DNA from: GCA-003244245 sp050699715 | Lineage (GTDB): Bacteria; Actinomycetota; Actinomycetes; Mycobacteriales; Pseudonocardiaceae | Length of the DNA stretch: 64,000 nucleotides | Reading direction: 5' to 3' | Assembly: GCA_050699715.1 (NCBI GenBank) | Contig: JBOHFR010000012.1 | Span: 1 to 64,000 of the forward strand | Shown: one piece after another, positions 36,305 through 44,729 of the stretch | Layout of the letters: every line of letters starts with the position of its first letter | How positions within the stretch are numbered: the stretch's first letter is position 1 | Notes under the pieces: generated by a model | The model's input: only the letters and a program-made list of their open reading frames with translations | Told to the model about the DNA's origin: nothing | Database searches by the model: none | Made by a program: the position numbers and the translations under genes

Positions 36305-37717
36305 CTAGGCCCCGCCCGCGAATGCGTCCAGCGCGCGGATCTTGTTTGTGACGTCCAGCGCGGCCACCTTATAGGCCTCCGAGAGCGTCGGGTAGTTGAG
36401 AACGGTGTCGACGAGGTAGTCGACCGTGCCGCCGCAACCCATGATGGCCTGCCCAATGTGCACGAGGTCGGTGGCGTTCGTCCCGAACACGTGCACGCCG
36501 AGCAGGGTGCGGTCCTCGGTCGAGACGAGCAGCTTCAGCATCCCGTATGAGTCGCCGACGATCGCGCCGCGGGCGAGCTCGCGGTAACGGGACATCCCCA
36601 CCTCGTAGGGCACGGCGGAGCGCGTCAGCTCGGCTTCGGTCTTGCCGCAATAGGAGATCTCGGGCACCGTGTAGATCCCGATCGGCTGCAGTTCCCGCAG
36701 TTCGCGGGCAGGCTCGCCGAACGCGTGGTACGCCGCGAGCCGCCCCTGGTCCATGGAGGTGGCCGCGAGCGCGGGGAAGCCGATCACGTCGCCGACCGCG
36801 AAGATGTGCGGTACCGCGGTGCGATACCACCCGTCCACCGCGATCCGCCCGCGCTGGTCGGCGGTGAGCCCCGCCTTCTCCAGGTCGAGCTCGTCGGTGA
36901 CGCCCTGGCGGCCCGCAGAGTACATCACCATGTCCGCCGCGATCCGCTTGCCGCTGGCAAGGCTCGTGATCGTTCCCTTGGGGGCGATCTCGACCTTGTC
37001 CACCTCCTCGCCGAAGCGGAACGTCACGGCCTGGTCGCGCAGGTGGAACTTGAGCGACTCGACCACCTCGGGGTCGCAGAACTCCAGCATCTGCGGGCGC
37101 TTCTCGACAACGGTCACCCGGGTGCCGAGGGCGGCGAACATCGACGCGTACTCGATGCCGATCACGCCGGCCCCGACGACGACCAGCGAGCCGGGTATCC
37201 GCTGCATTCGCAGCACGCCGTCGGAGTCGAGCACGCGCTCGTCGTCGAACTCGACCTCGGCCGGTCGGGCCGGTTTCGTGCCGGTGGCGATCACGATCTT
37301 CTCGGCGGTGACGGTGGTGTGGTCGCCCCGGGCATCGCCGCGCACCGTGAGCGTCTGCGGGTCCTCGAACTGGGCGGTGCCCCAGAGCAGATCGACGTGG
37401 TTGCGCAGCAGCTGGCTGCGGATCACCTCAACCTCGCGGCCAACGACGTGCAGGGTGTGGGCCAGCAGGTCGGCGATCGTGATCTCGGACTTGACCCGGT
37501 AGCTGGCGCCGTACATGTCCCGCTGGGCAAAACCGGTGAGGTAGAGGACGGCCTCCCGCAGCGTCTTGGACGGGATCGTCCCGGTGTTGACGCAGACCCC
37601 ACCCATCATGTTGCGGCGCTCAGCCAGGCACACGCGCTTTCCCAGCTTGGCGGCCGCGATGGCCGCCTTCTGGCCGCCAGGCCCTGAGCCGATCACCAGC
37701 AGGTCGACGTCATACAC
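36305..37717 (-). CDS. sthA: Si-specific NAD(P) transhydrogenase (soluble)
   Basis: 470 residues from GTG 37717. It is a flavoprotein of the disulfide-reductase fold with FAD motif LVIGSGPGGQKAAIAAAKLG and NAD motif VVVGAGVIGIEYASMFAALG. The redox-cysteine site is replaced by GGVCVNTGTIPSKTLREAVL, with only one Cys, which separates SthA from lipoamide dehydrogenase and mercuric reductase. C-terminal ATDLVHIGQAIM and TLSEAYKVAALD agree. It balances NADPH and NADH pools. Not in an operon. Confidence 0.93.
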   Translation of the reverse strand: MYDVDLLVIGSGPGGQKAAIAAAKLGKRVCLAERRNMMGGVCVNTGTIPSKTLREAVLYLTGFAQRDMYGASYRVKSEITIADLLAHTLHVVGREVEVIRSQLLRNHVDLLWGTAQFEDPQTLTVRGDARGDHTTVTAEKIVIATGTKPARPAEVEFDDERVLDSDGVLRMQRIPGSLVVVGAGVIGIEYASMFAALGTRVTVVEKRPQMLEFCDPEVVESLKFHLRDQAVTFRFGEEVDKVEIAPKGTITSLASGKRIAADMVMYSAGRQGVTDELDLEKAGLTADQRGRIAVDGWYRTAVPHIFAVGDVIGFPALAATSMDQGRLAAYHAFGEPARELRELQPIGIYTVPEISYCGKTEAELTRSAVPYEVGMSRYRELARGAIVGDSYGMLKLLVSTEDRTLLGVHVFGTNATDLVHIGQAIMGCGGTVDYLVDTVLNYPTLSEAYKVAALDVTNKIRALDAFAGGA

Positions 37718-37881
37718 CCGATGGTCCTTCCCGGCGCTGGGCGCAGCCCCACCGGATCGCGGCGGCCGCCTTCCACCGGTCAGCGTCGCGGCCCGAGGTC
37801 ACACCGGGCAAGCCGGGAGGTTAACAGTGCACGAAGACACCTGGGACGGCCCGCCGACTGGCGAGAGATACTGGCGACGGC

Positions 37882-37923
37882 CAACCACGCGAGACCAACC
37901 ACGCGAGGCCAACCACACGAGGA
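37882..37923. repeat. 14-bp tandem repeat (3 copies) upstream of the 37936 gene
   Basis: Units at 37882, 37896 and 37910 share CAACCACGCGAG. The array ends in the ribosome-binding site of the gene starting at 37936, so copy number could alter the leader. Confidence 0.7.
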
Positions 37924-37935
37924 GAGCGCAGAACC

Positions 37936-38385
37936 ATGCTCGACGATCACTGCGGCTCACAGCCGTTGAACCCGTGGCAGGCGTGGCTGTCGATGTTCGG
38001 CATCCGGGCGCCGCTGTCCGGTAATGTGACCCAGGACATCGCGCCCTCGATCGGCCTGGTCAACATCAACGAAACGCGCTCCGGCGACCCGGGGTTGGAG
38101 CACCGCATCATCACCCAGGTGGCCAGCTACGGCCGCCAGCTCGGCTGGCTCCTCGAGGCTGTCGATGTGCTGGCCCGGCAGCAGTCTCGACACGGCCTCG
38201 ACGAGGTGGACATCCGCGCGCTGGACCAGATTGACAAGCTCGCCGAGCGGGTCGCGGCGGTCAAGGAGCAAAAGGCGCTCGACCATGTCGACCGCATCGT
38301 CTCCGAGGTGCAGGCCTTGAGCCGGGACCCGGACGCCAACGCGGAGGCGATCCGGCGGGTGCGCGAGGCTCTGCCCGAACAGTGA
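37936..38385 (+). CDS. hypothetical helical protein
   Basis: 149 residues from ATG 37936, with GGAGAG upstream. The N-terminus reads QPLNPWQAWLSMFGIRAPLS; the remainder is helical, with EHRIITQVASYGRQLGWLLE and IDKLAERVAAVKEQKALDHV. No family recognised. It is followed 37 bases later by an SDR gene on the same strand, so a two-gene operon is likely. Confidence 0.7.
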   Translation: MLDDHCGSQPLNPWQAWLSMFGIRAPLSGNVTQDIAPSIGLVNINETRSGDPGLEHRIITQVASYGRQLGWLLEAVDVLARQQSRHGLDEVDIRALDQIDKLAERVAAVKEQKALDHVDRIVSEVQALSRDPDANAEAIRRVREALPEQ

Positions 38386-38422
38386 CCAGCGGAGCTCTCG
38401 GCCCGCGCAGGAGGAACTCGAC

Positions 38423-39202
38423 ATGAGACGCACCGCAAAGACAGCTCTGGTCACCGGCGCCTCAGCCGGCCTCGGCACGCACTTCGCGCGGCTGTTCGCC
38501 CAGGACGGTCACGACCTTGTGCTCGTCGCCCGCCGGCAGGACAAGCTCGATCAGGTAGCCACCGAGCTGCGCCAGGTGTACGGGATCCACGCGACCGTCA
38601 TCACCGCCGACCTGACCGATCCGAAAGCATCGCTGCACCTCCACGAGGAGGTCATGCGGGCCGGTATCGAGGTGGAGTTCCTGATCAACAACGCCGGATT
38701 CGGGACCAGCGGCGCCTTCGCCACGCTGAATCTCACCCGCGAGTTGGACATGATCGAGCTCAACGTCAAGGCACTCACGCACCTGACGGGCCTGGTCCTG
38801 CCGGCGATGGTCGCGCGCCGCAGTGGGCGCATCCTCAACATCAGCTCGTTGGCGGGGTTCCTGCCGGGACCGTTCATGGCGACGTACTACGCCTCCAAGG
38901 CGTACGTGCTCAGCTTCACCGAGGCGCTCGCCTATGAACTGCGCGGTACGGGCGTCACGGCCACGGTGCTCTGTCCGAGCTCGACGGCGACCGAGTTCGC
39001 GCAGGTGGCCGGCGTCGAGAGCGCGGCGCTGTTCCACAGCTCCTCGGACGCGGCCTCGGTCGCGCGCTATGGCTACCGCTCGATGATGAAGGGCAAGACG
39101 ATCGCGGTCCCGGGCGTGAAGAACAAGCTTTCGGTGGAATCGCTGCGGGTGAGCCCGCGCTCGGTGATGCGCATCGTTGCCGGGCACCTGAACAAGCCCT
39201 GA
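38423..39202 (+). CDS. short-chain dehydrogenase/reductase
   Basis: 259 residues. Classical SDR motifs: TGASAGLG (cofactor), NNAGFG, the catalytic Ser in LNISSLAGFLPG and YYASKAY (Tyr/Lys). An Arg pair after the second strand (ARRQDKL) favours NADP(H). C-terminal TVLCPSSTATEF resembles the DltE/YqjQ-type group. Substrate unknown. Preceded by GGAGGA and probably co-transcribed with the hypothetical gene upstream. Confidence 0.92.
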   Translation: MRRTAKTALVTGASAGLGTHFARLFAQDGHDLVLVARRQDKLDQVATELRQVYGIHATVITADLTDPKASLHLHEEVMRAGIEVEFLINNAGFGTSGAFATLNLTRELDMIELNVKALTHLTGLVLPAMVARRSGRILNISSLAGFLPGPFMATYYASKAYVLSFTEALAYELRGTGVTATVLCPSSTATEFAQVAGVESAALFHSSSDAASVARYGYRSMMKGKTIAVPGVKNKLSVESLRVSPRSVMRIVAGHLNKP

Positions 39203-39212
39203 CCGGCCCGGC

Positions 39213-40217
39213 TCAGATCCCCGCGATGGCGGCCACGGTGAGGCCCAGGACGAGCAGCGGGCCGGCGACCCGCAGGTGCACGAACGCCAGCGCGGCGAAC
39301 CACAGCGGCCACACCGGCACCGGGCGCGGCGGCTGCTCAGGCCGGGGCTGGCGAAACCACGGCCACACCGTGACCAGCCGGTAGAGCCCGCCGAGGGCGA
39401 GCAGCGTCGGCCACGGCAGCGCACCGACGAGCACACACACCACGATGAGCAGGTAAAAGCCTGCCATCAGGGCCAGGGTCGCGGCCCGGGCCCGCCGCTC
39501 GCCCAGCAGTACCGGCAGTGTGCGGATCCCCAGCGGCTCGTCGTAGGGGATCTTGTCGGTGTGCTTGCCCATCAGCACCGACGTGCACAGCAGCGCGTAG
39601 GGCAGCGACGCCAACAGCACCTGCCAGGGGACCGACCCGACCGCCGCGTAGTACGTGCCACCGACCATCAGCGGCCCCCACACCACCAGCACGTCCGGCT
39701 CCCCCAGGCCGCGCTTTTTCAGCCGCAACGGCGGCGCGGTGTAGGCCACCGACAGCACGAACCCGGCCAGCGCGAACGCCACCACAGGCCATCCCCGCGC
39801 CAACGCGAGCACAACGAGGATCACCAGGTCGGCAGCGTTGACGCCCAGCACCGCCACGACCAGCGCCCGGCGGGTGACCAGCCCGGAGAGGATCGGGTGC
39901 GGGGCATACAGCGCCCGAGGGTAGCTGGCGGTGTCCGAACCGGCGCTGGTGTCGTAGAGATCGTTCATCAGGTTGTTGGCCAGGTGCGCGAGGGTGATCC
40001 CGATGACGGCCAGGACGAGCCAACGCCAGTCGACGCCGGGCGCGCGGGCGGCGAGCAGCCCGGCCACCAGCCCGGCGATCAGCGTCATCGGCAGCACGGC
40101 GGCGCGGGAGATCACGATCCAGCGGGTCACCGGGTCGATCGGGCCCTCGGGCGGGTTAGTCGTGCTCAGGGCATAGCGCCAGGCTCTCACCCGGGAGCGA
40201 GCCGCAGCATCGGTCAC
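39213..40217 (-). CDS. UbiA-family prenyltransferase
   Basis: 334 residues from GTG 40217; TTG 40253 is possible. About eight or nine membrane helices. The first Asp-rich prenyl-diphosphate motif is NLMNDLYDTSAG; the second region is LLCTSVLMGKHTDKIPYDEP. The enzyme transfers an isoprenoid chain to an aromatic acceptor, and MenA is the nearest well-known relative. The acceptor is not predictable, because no menaquinone genes are adjacent. Its 3' end converges on the SDR gene, ten bases apart. Confidence 0.88.
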   Translation of the reverse strand: MTDAAARSRVRAWRYALSTTNPPEGPIDPVTRWIVISRAAVLPMTLIAGLVAGLLAARAPGVDWRWLVLAVIGITLAHLANNLMNDLYDTSAGSDTASYPRALYAPHPILSGLVTRRALVVAVLGVNAADLVILVVLALARGWPVVAFALAGFVLSVAYTAPPLRLKKRGLGEPDVLVVWGPLMVGGTYYAAVGSVPWQVLLASLPYALLCTSVLMGKHTDKIPYDEPLGIRTLPVLLGERRARAATLALMAGFYLLIVVCVLVGALPWPTLLALGGLYRLVTVWPWFRQPRPEQPPRPVPVWPLWFAALAFVHLRVAGPLLVLGLTVAAIAGI

Positions 40218-40328
40218 ACCGTCGAGCCTGACAACTCCAACCGGATCGGTCAACGGAACGCGTGCACCACCGCAGCCATGTCCTCGCCCGCGTGCCCAGC
40301 GTCGGCCGCAGCCGACATAATGGTCAGC

Positions 40329-40667
40329 TCACGCAGGCTTGAGCGGGTCGTGACCGAGCGACATCAGGTGATGGCGCCAATCAGCCCGATCGGCGACAGC
40401 CGCCCGGTTGCCCCGGCGCTCGACGTGCACCTGTCGAACCACGCTGCGCATCACCTGGAGATCATCACGGGTGAGGTCGGTGCGACGCTTGCTCAGCATC
40501 CGCAGGACCTCCTGCCCAGTCGGAGTGCCCGCCTGGTTCGGGAGGTTTGCGTCGTTCGAACTCACCGAGTGGGTGCGCAGCCAGCGAGCAAGCTCCCCTG
40601 ATGACATGTTCACCACCCGATGGAACTCCAGCCACAGTTCACCTTCGTGCAGCACGGTGTCCACCAT
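40329..40667 (-). CDS. DUF3140 protein
   Basis: 112 residues. The family pattern is clear: EFHRVVNMSSGELARWLRTH, then GQEVLRMLSKRRTDLTRDDL, QVMRSVVRQVHVERRG and WRHHLMSLGHDPLKP. DUF3140 proteins are small, helical and of unknown function, sometimes linked to DNA binding. Stand-alone gene between the prenyltransferase and the antiporter operon. Confidence 0.85.
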   Translation of the reverse strand: MVDTVLHEGELWLEFHRVVNMSSGELARWLRTHSVSSNDANLPNQAGTPTGQEVLRMLSKRRTDLTRDDLQVMRSVVRQVHVERRGNRAAVADRADWRHHLMSLGHDPLKPA

Positions 40668-40762
40668 CGTCCGGTCTCCTTATCCGAGGATGAGGCGGTA
40701 CGGAGTACCCTTGTCGCGGCGCGAACAAACCTTGTGGTGTTCTGGGCTGCCGTGGTGACACC

Positions 40763-41545
40763 TCAACTCGCGGCGATACCGACGGCCAGCAGCGTGACGC
40801 CGAGTAGCAGCCAGACCACGTAATCACCGAGGTGACCCGAATGCGCGGCACGCAGCGCGCGTAACGGCAGGCTCAGCATGGGCAAGACCCCGCTCAACCG
40901 CTGCGGCGGCCGGTCGCGGTACAGCGCGATGGTGGCAACGAGCAGTGCCAGCAGGGCTGACAAGATGCCCAGGAGCAGACCAGCGGGGCTCCACGTCATG
41001 ACCTGCGGGGTGGGCGGGGGCACGGCGCGGACGCCATCCAGGGCAGCGGCGGCGTAGCCAGTGGAGTCAAGCAACTGTTGGGCCGCGTCCTGAGCGAACG
41101 CGGCCAGCCCCGGAAGGAGGCCCAGGATGAGCCCACCGGCGAGCAGCGCCGAGGAGAACGCGGCGGACCAGGTTCGCGCCACCCCGTAGATGCCCAGCTC
41201 GACCATCACCCCAGAGAACAGCACGCACACCGGCGAGGGCGCGACAGCGTGCGCATCGGCCAACCAGAAGTGAAACGGCACCGCGGTGATCGTCGCGGAG
41301 ACCACAACGTCGGTGAGGGTCAAGGCCTGCACCACCGGGTCGACGACCCGGGTACCGACCGGGATGTCGCTGAACACCGGTGCGGTGGCCCCGGCCCGGA
41401 AGCCGACGGCGAGCAGCAGGACGTAGGTGGCGGACTGGGTGACAGTCAGGCAGGCCACCGCGTGCACGAGGTTGCGGCTGGTCACCAAGCCGTAGCAGCC
41501 CACCAGGAACAGCCAGCCAGCCACCAGGTAGGGCAGCATGCTCAC
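40763..41545 (-). CDS. MnhC-MnhD in-frame fusion remnant of a Mrp antiporter
   Basis: 260 residues. Residues 1-90 are MnhC/NuoK-like (LVGCYGLVTSRNLVHAVACL, VDPVVQALTLTDVVVSATIT). They pass directly into a central MnhD piece, VPFHFWLADAHAVAPSPVCV then LFSGVMVELGIYGVAR, and then the MnhD C-terminus from ALLAGGLILGLLPGLAAF. Normal MnhD is about 500 residues, so most transmembrane helices, including the lysine/glutamate ion-path helices, are missing. The frame is preserved through both junctions. Last gene of the operon. Confidence 0.75.
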   Translation of the reverse strand: MSMLPYLVAGWLFLVGCYGLVTSRNLVHAVACLTVTQSATYVLLLAVGFRAGATAPVFSDIPVGTRVVDPVVQALTLTDVVVSATITAVPFHFWLADAHAVAPSPVCVLFSGVMVELGIYGVARTWSAAFSSALLAGGLILGLLPGLAAFAQDAAQQLLDSTGYAAAALDGVRAVPPPTPQVMTWSPAGLLLGILSALLALLVATIALYRDRPPQRLSGVLPMLSLPLRALRAAHSGHLGDYVVWLLLGVTLLAVGIAAS

Positions 41546-42294
41546 CGCTGATCCTGGTGATCCGCGCGCCGCACCACCACGGCCTGCTCCAGGAACGCGG
41601 CGAGCAGGAGGACGACCGCGGTCGCCACCTCCATTCCGACGGCCGCGTTGAGCACCGGCACCGTCCCGCCGGAGAGCAACTCACCGAGGGACCCGGTGGG
41701 CACCATGTTGGCCAGGAAAGCGCCGCCGACCACGAGACCGACCAGGCCCACCGCAGCGAAGGCTGCGGCGCTCAGCGACTCGATGATCTCCAGCACCGTC
41801 GGCGGTGCGGCACGGCGCAGCGCTGCGTAGCGCCCGGCGACGTAGAGCAGGTGCCAGCCGGTCGCCAGCACCACCCCGCCCTGGAACCCGCCGCCCGGGC
41901 TGAGCTGACCGTGCGCGATCACGTACAACCCGATCAGGACGCTGACCGGTAGTAACAGGTACCCAGCCAACCGGGTGGTCGGCAGCACCCGGCCTCCCGC
42001 CCGCTGCCCGATCTCCCGCTCCTCGGGTGCGGAGCGCAGCAGCACCAGCGTTCCGATCACCGAACCGAACAGAATGAACTCCTCCCCCAGCGTGTCCATC
42101 GCTCGCTGGTCGAAGTTCACCGAAGACACCACATTGGCCGTCGCGCGCTGCTCGGTGGCCATCGCCACCGCCCGATCCCCATAAGGGTGAAAGTCGGAGC
42201 CGAAGCTCGGCAGACCCCGCACCGCGAGGAAAAACAGCACAGCGAATGCCGGTGCCACCACCGCGAAGAGCACCAGTCGCGCCCGAGGGCTCAC
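41542..42294 (-). CDS. MnhB-type Na+/H+ antiporter subunit (with MbhE-like N-terminus)
   Basis: 250 residues from GTG 42294. The N-terminal half (PAFAVLFFLAVRGLPSFG, NVVSSVNFDQRAMDTLGEEF) corresponds to the MbhE-like part that is usually the end of MnhA. The C-terminal half (HGQLSPGGGFQGGVVLATGW) is MnhB. Both ends overlap neighbouring genes by four bases, so it is tightly coupled in the operon. Membrane subunit of a multi-component cation/proton antiporter. Confidence 0.85.
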   Translation of the reverse strand: MSPRARLVLFAVVAPAFAVLFFLAVRGLPSFGSDFHPYGDRAVAMATEQRATANVVSSVNFDQRAMDTLGEEFILFGSVIGTLVLLRSAPEEREIGQRAGGRVLPTTRLAGYLLLPVSVLIGLYVIAHGQLSPGGGFQGGVVLATGWHLLYVAGRYAALRRAAPPTVLEIIESLSAAAFAAVGLVGLVVGGAFLANMVPTGSLGELLSGGTVPVLNAAVGMEVATAVVLLLAAFLEQAVVVRRADHQDQR

Positions 42295-42527
42295 TGCCGC
42301 CCACTCAGCTTCTGAATCGTCAGCATGATCATCAATGGAACCACTGCGGTTCCAATCGCCAGCTGAGACAGTGCCACGTCCGGCGCCTGCACGGTGACGA
42401 AGAGGATCGCCAGTGTCAGCCCGAACACCGACAGGATGACCGCCTGCCGGGCCGGATCCCGGGTCAGGACAACCAGCGTGCCGGCAACCGTGACCAGCCC
42501 CAGCGCCAAGAAGATCAACAGCATCAT
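42291..42527 (-). CDS. MbhD/DUF4040-type antiporter subunit
   Basis: 78 residues, three membrane helices, with AVILSVFGLTLAILFVTVQA and PDVALSQLAIGTAVVPLMIM, the hallmark of the DUF4040 segment that in complete Mrp systems forms part of the MnhA C-terminus. Here it is a separate gene, overlapping both neighbours by four bases. The large proton-pumping N-terminal part of MnhA is not present in the window. Confidence 0.85.
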   Translation of the reverse strand: MMLLIFLALGLVTVAGTLVVLTRDPARQAVILSVFGLTLAILFVTVQAPDVALSQLAIGTAVVPLMIMLTIQKLSGRQ

Positions 42528-42823
42528 GCCAGTGAATCCGTCTCGACCAGACCTGCACGTTGTGCGGCGGCCCGGCCGAAAGCGGCCACCGTGACCGCTC
42601 CGCTGCCGATCAGCAGCACTCCGATCAGGACCAGCTTGACCGCCGAGGAGCCCAGCCCTGCATGCACCACCAGTGCCGCGATGACCAGCGGCCCGCCCAC
42701 GGAGGAGGCCGGACCCAAATAGTGCAGGCGTAGGAAGGCCTCGCGTGCCACCAGAAGGCCCAGACAGCCCAAGGCCACCCCAGCAATCCCCGCGGCAAGC
42801 AGCACGATCTCCATCAGGTTCAC
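42524..42823 (-). CDS. MnhG-type antiporter subunit
   Basis: 99 residues from GTG 42823, overlapping the previous gene (GTGA). Three helices with LLVAREAFLRLHYLGPASSV, the typical MnhG loop motif (LRLH followed by a small-residue stretch), and GGPLVIAALVVHAGLGSSAV. Required for Mrp assembly in characterised systems. Confidence 0.88.
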   Translation of the reverse strand: MNLMEIVLLAAGIAGVALGCLGLLVAREAFLRLHYLGPASSVGGPLVIAALVVHAGLGSSAVKLVLIGVLLIGSGAVTVAAFGRAAAQRAGLVETDSLA

Positions 42824-43071
42824 CGCCGCACCACCAGGCGAGCGAACACGAGCGATCCAGTCAACGACAGCGCGGCTAATACCAGGCCAACGTCCACGTA
42901 GGAACTCCGCTGGTATCCCGCAGCCAGCAGCAGCATCTCCAGCGTGGCGACCATACCAGCCATCGCCAGGCCGGCCAGCCGGTCCAGGATGGGTCCGCGA
43001 CCGGCCACCACCACCGCCGGCAGCATCCCCACCACCAGCAACACCGCCGCACCCACCAACCACCGGTTCAC
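42820..43071 (-). CDS. MnhF-type antiporter subunit
   Basis: 83 residues from GTG 43071, overlapping the mnhE stop by four bases. Three hydrophobic helices, with RGPILDRLAGLAMAG (the conserved P-DR motif of MnhF) and VDVGLVLAALSLTGSLVFAR. Longer in-frame starts would run antisense-like through mnhE and are rejected. Confidence 0.88.
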   Translation of the reverse strand: MNRWLVGAAVLLVVGMLPAVVVAGRGPILDRLAGLAMAGMVATLEMLLLAAGYQRSSYVDVGLVLAALSLTGSLVFARLVVRR

Positions 43072-43583
43072 CGGTGCACCGACCTTTCCACCGCACCCGA
43101 CCCAGCACGGACGGCATGCACCAGCAGCGCCGGTGGGTGAAAGCTGCTCTCCACGACAAAGCTGCCCGGACTCAGGCTCAGGATCAACCCGGCCACCGCC
43201 TGCCAGCTCTCCTCGCGGATCTCGTCCGGTTGCTCCGTCAAAGTCAACGACCGCAGTGCACCCTTCGGTGCACCCCGCCGACGCACCTCCGGCCACACCA
43301 GCCGGGCCAGCAACCACGTGTCAGCCAGCACCGCTGCCGGGAGCCGGAGCAGCGCGCTCATCCAGCCCTGGGGAGCCACGAACGACGAGCCGCTCATGTG
43401 ACGCGCCAGCACCGCGGCGCCACCCGCGATGGCGCTCAGCAATGCTCCCAACACGAACTCTCCGCCAGAGCGCGGTGACACCAACATCAGATACCCGGCA
43501 AACAGCAGCACCCACCACACCGCCGCCTCAACCAACCAGGATCCCCGACATCGGCCCACACCACGATCGAACCATGTCCGCAC
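43068..43583 (-). CDS. MnhE-type antiporter subunit
   Basis: 171 residues; the first gene of the antiporter operon. An N-terminal pair of helices (WLVEAAVWWVLLFAGYLMLV) precedes a cytoplasmic domain with LTLTEQPDEIREESWQAVAG and LILSLSPGSFVVE, the conserved T...SPGT region of MnhE. Start chosen at 43583; an upstream ribosome-binding site is weak. Followed by mnhF with a four-base overlap. Confidence 0.88.
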   Translation of the reverse strand: MRTWFDRGVGRCRGSWLVEAAVWWVLLFAGYLMLVSPRSGGEFVLGALLSAIAGGAAVLARHMSGSSFVAPQGWMSALLRLPAAVLADTWLLARLVWPEVRRRGAPKGALRSLTLTEQPDEIREESWQAVAGLILSLSPGSFVVESSFHPPALLVHAVRAGSGAVERSVHR

Positions 43584-43594
43584 CCACGCGGCAT

Positions 43595-44719
43595 CTAGCG
43601 CCGGTGATGGCGGTTCGGGCTACGTAGCGCTGGCCAGGCCTGGTGGGCGACGGCGGCGACGGGCACAGCGATGATCGCTCCGAGGATTCCTGCGAGCACG
43701 GTGCCCACGGCGAAGGCGAGCCCGATCGCCAGTGGGTGCAACCGCACGTAGCGGCCGACGATCACTGGTTGGAGCAAGTGGACTTCGACCTGGCTTTCGA
43801 CGATGAGGATTCCGAGCAGGATCAGTGCGATCAGCCATCCCTGGGTGCCGAAGGTGACCAGGACGGCGAGCCCACCAGCGACCAGCGCACCGATGAACGG
43901 AATAAAACTTCCCAGGAATATGAGCACGGCCAACGGGAGCGCCAACGGCACGCCCAACCAGTACAGCGCGAGACCCATCACGATGCCGTGAATGGTGGCG
44001 ATGACCGCGGTGCCGCGCACGTAACCGGTGATGGTGGTCCAGGCGGCCCGTCCAGCCTGGTCCACTGGGCGCGCCTGGCGCGGCGGTAACGGGCTGATCA
44101 GCCAGCGCCAGATCCGGTCACCGTCATAGAGCAGGAAAAAGGTGATGAACAGAGTAAGAATAGTGAGAGCGAAAAACTCAACAAAGTAGCCGGCTCCGGT
44201 GGTCAGGTAGCCGACGGCCTCGCTGCGGTTGCGCTGCAGCCAATCGACCACCGACGCCCCGATCTGGTCGATCTGGAGTTGAGCCAGGCCTCTGCCGCCC
44301 AGCTCCGTCCGGAGCTGCTGGACAGTGCCGACCAGCTGTTGGATCAGGGAGGGCACCTGCTGGGTGAAACGCGCGCCGATCAGGTATCCCAGACCAGTCA
44401 GGACGACGACGGCCAGCAGCAGCGTCAGCAGTGCGGACAGCGGTCCCGGCAGCCGGCGGTGCAACAGCTCGGCGACCGGCCGCAGCAACGCGGCCAGCAG
44501 CAACGCGGCCAGCAGCGGGATCACCACCAGCGACAGCGAGGCAAGCACCCGCACAGCGGCATACGCCGCGATCCCCACCAGCAGCAACCGCCACGACCAC
44601 GCGGCGGCGAGCACGAGGCTACGTGGGATGGCGGAGCTGAGGTCGCCGCGCCGGGATTTCCCCCGCAGGTTGCCGTTGCGCCGAGCGCGGGCCGTGTCGG
44701 ACGAACGGGTGACGGGCAT
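43595..44719 (-). CDS. AI-2E family transporter (PerM/TqsA type)
   Basis: 374 residues. A basic N-terminus, then eight membrane helices with a large extracytoplasmic loop between helices 3 and 4 (QQVPSLIQQLVGTVQQLRTE). Signature region GSFIPFIGALVAGGLAVLV, followed by VESQVEVHLLQPVIVGRYVR and LHPLAIGLAFAVGTVLAGIL. Members export small molecules or act as Na+(Li+)/H+ antiporters. It lies between the CDF and Mnh genes on the same strand, a cation-related neighbourhood. Confidence 0.9.
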   Translation of the reverse strand: MPVTRSSDTARARRNGNLRGKSRRGDLSSAIPRSLVLAAAWSWRLLLVGIAAYAAVRVLASLSLVVIPLLAALLLAALLRPVAELLHRRLPGPLSALLTLLLAVVVLTGLGYLIGARFTQQVPSLIQQLVGTVQQLRTELGGRGLAQLQIDQIGASVVDWLQRNRSEAVGYLTTGAGYFVEFFALTILTLFITFFLLYDGDRIWRWLISPLPPRQARPVDQAGRAAWTTITGYVRGTAVIATIHGIVMGLALYWLGVPLALPLAVLIFLGSFIPFIGALVAGGLAVLVTFGTQGWLIALILLGILIVESQVEVHLLQPVIVGRYVRLHPLAIGLAFAVGTVLAGILGAIIAVPVAAVAHQAWPALRSPNRHHRR

Positions 44720-44729
44720 GTCGCCGCTT

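Noticed and set aside
39276..40601. 441-codon plus-strand open frame opposite the prenyltransferase
   Set aside because: Gln/His/Arg/Pro-rich shadow of a membrane protein; no motif.
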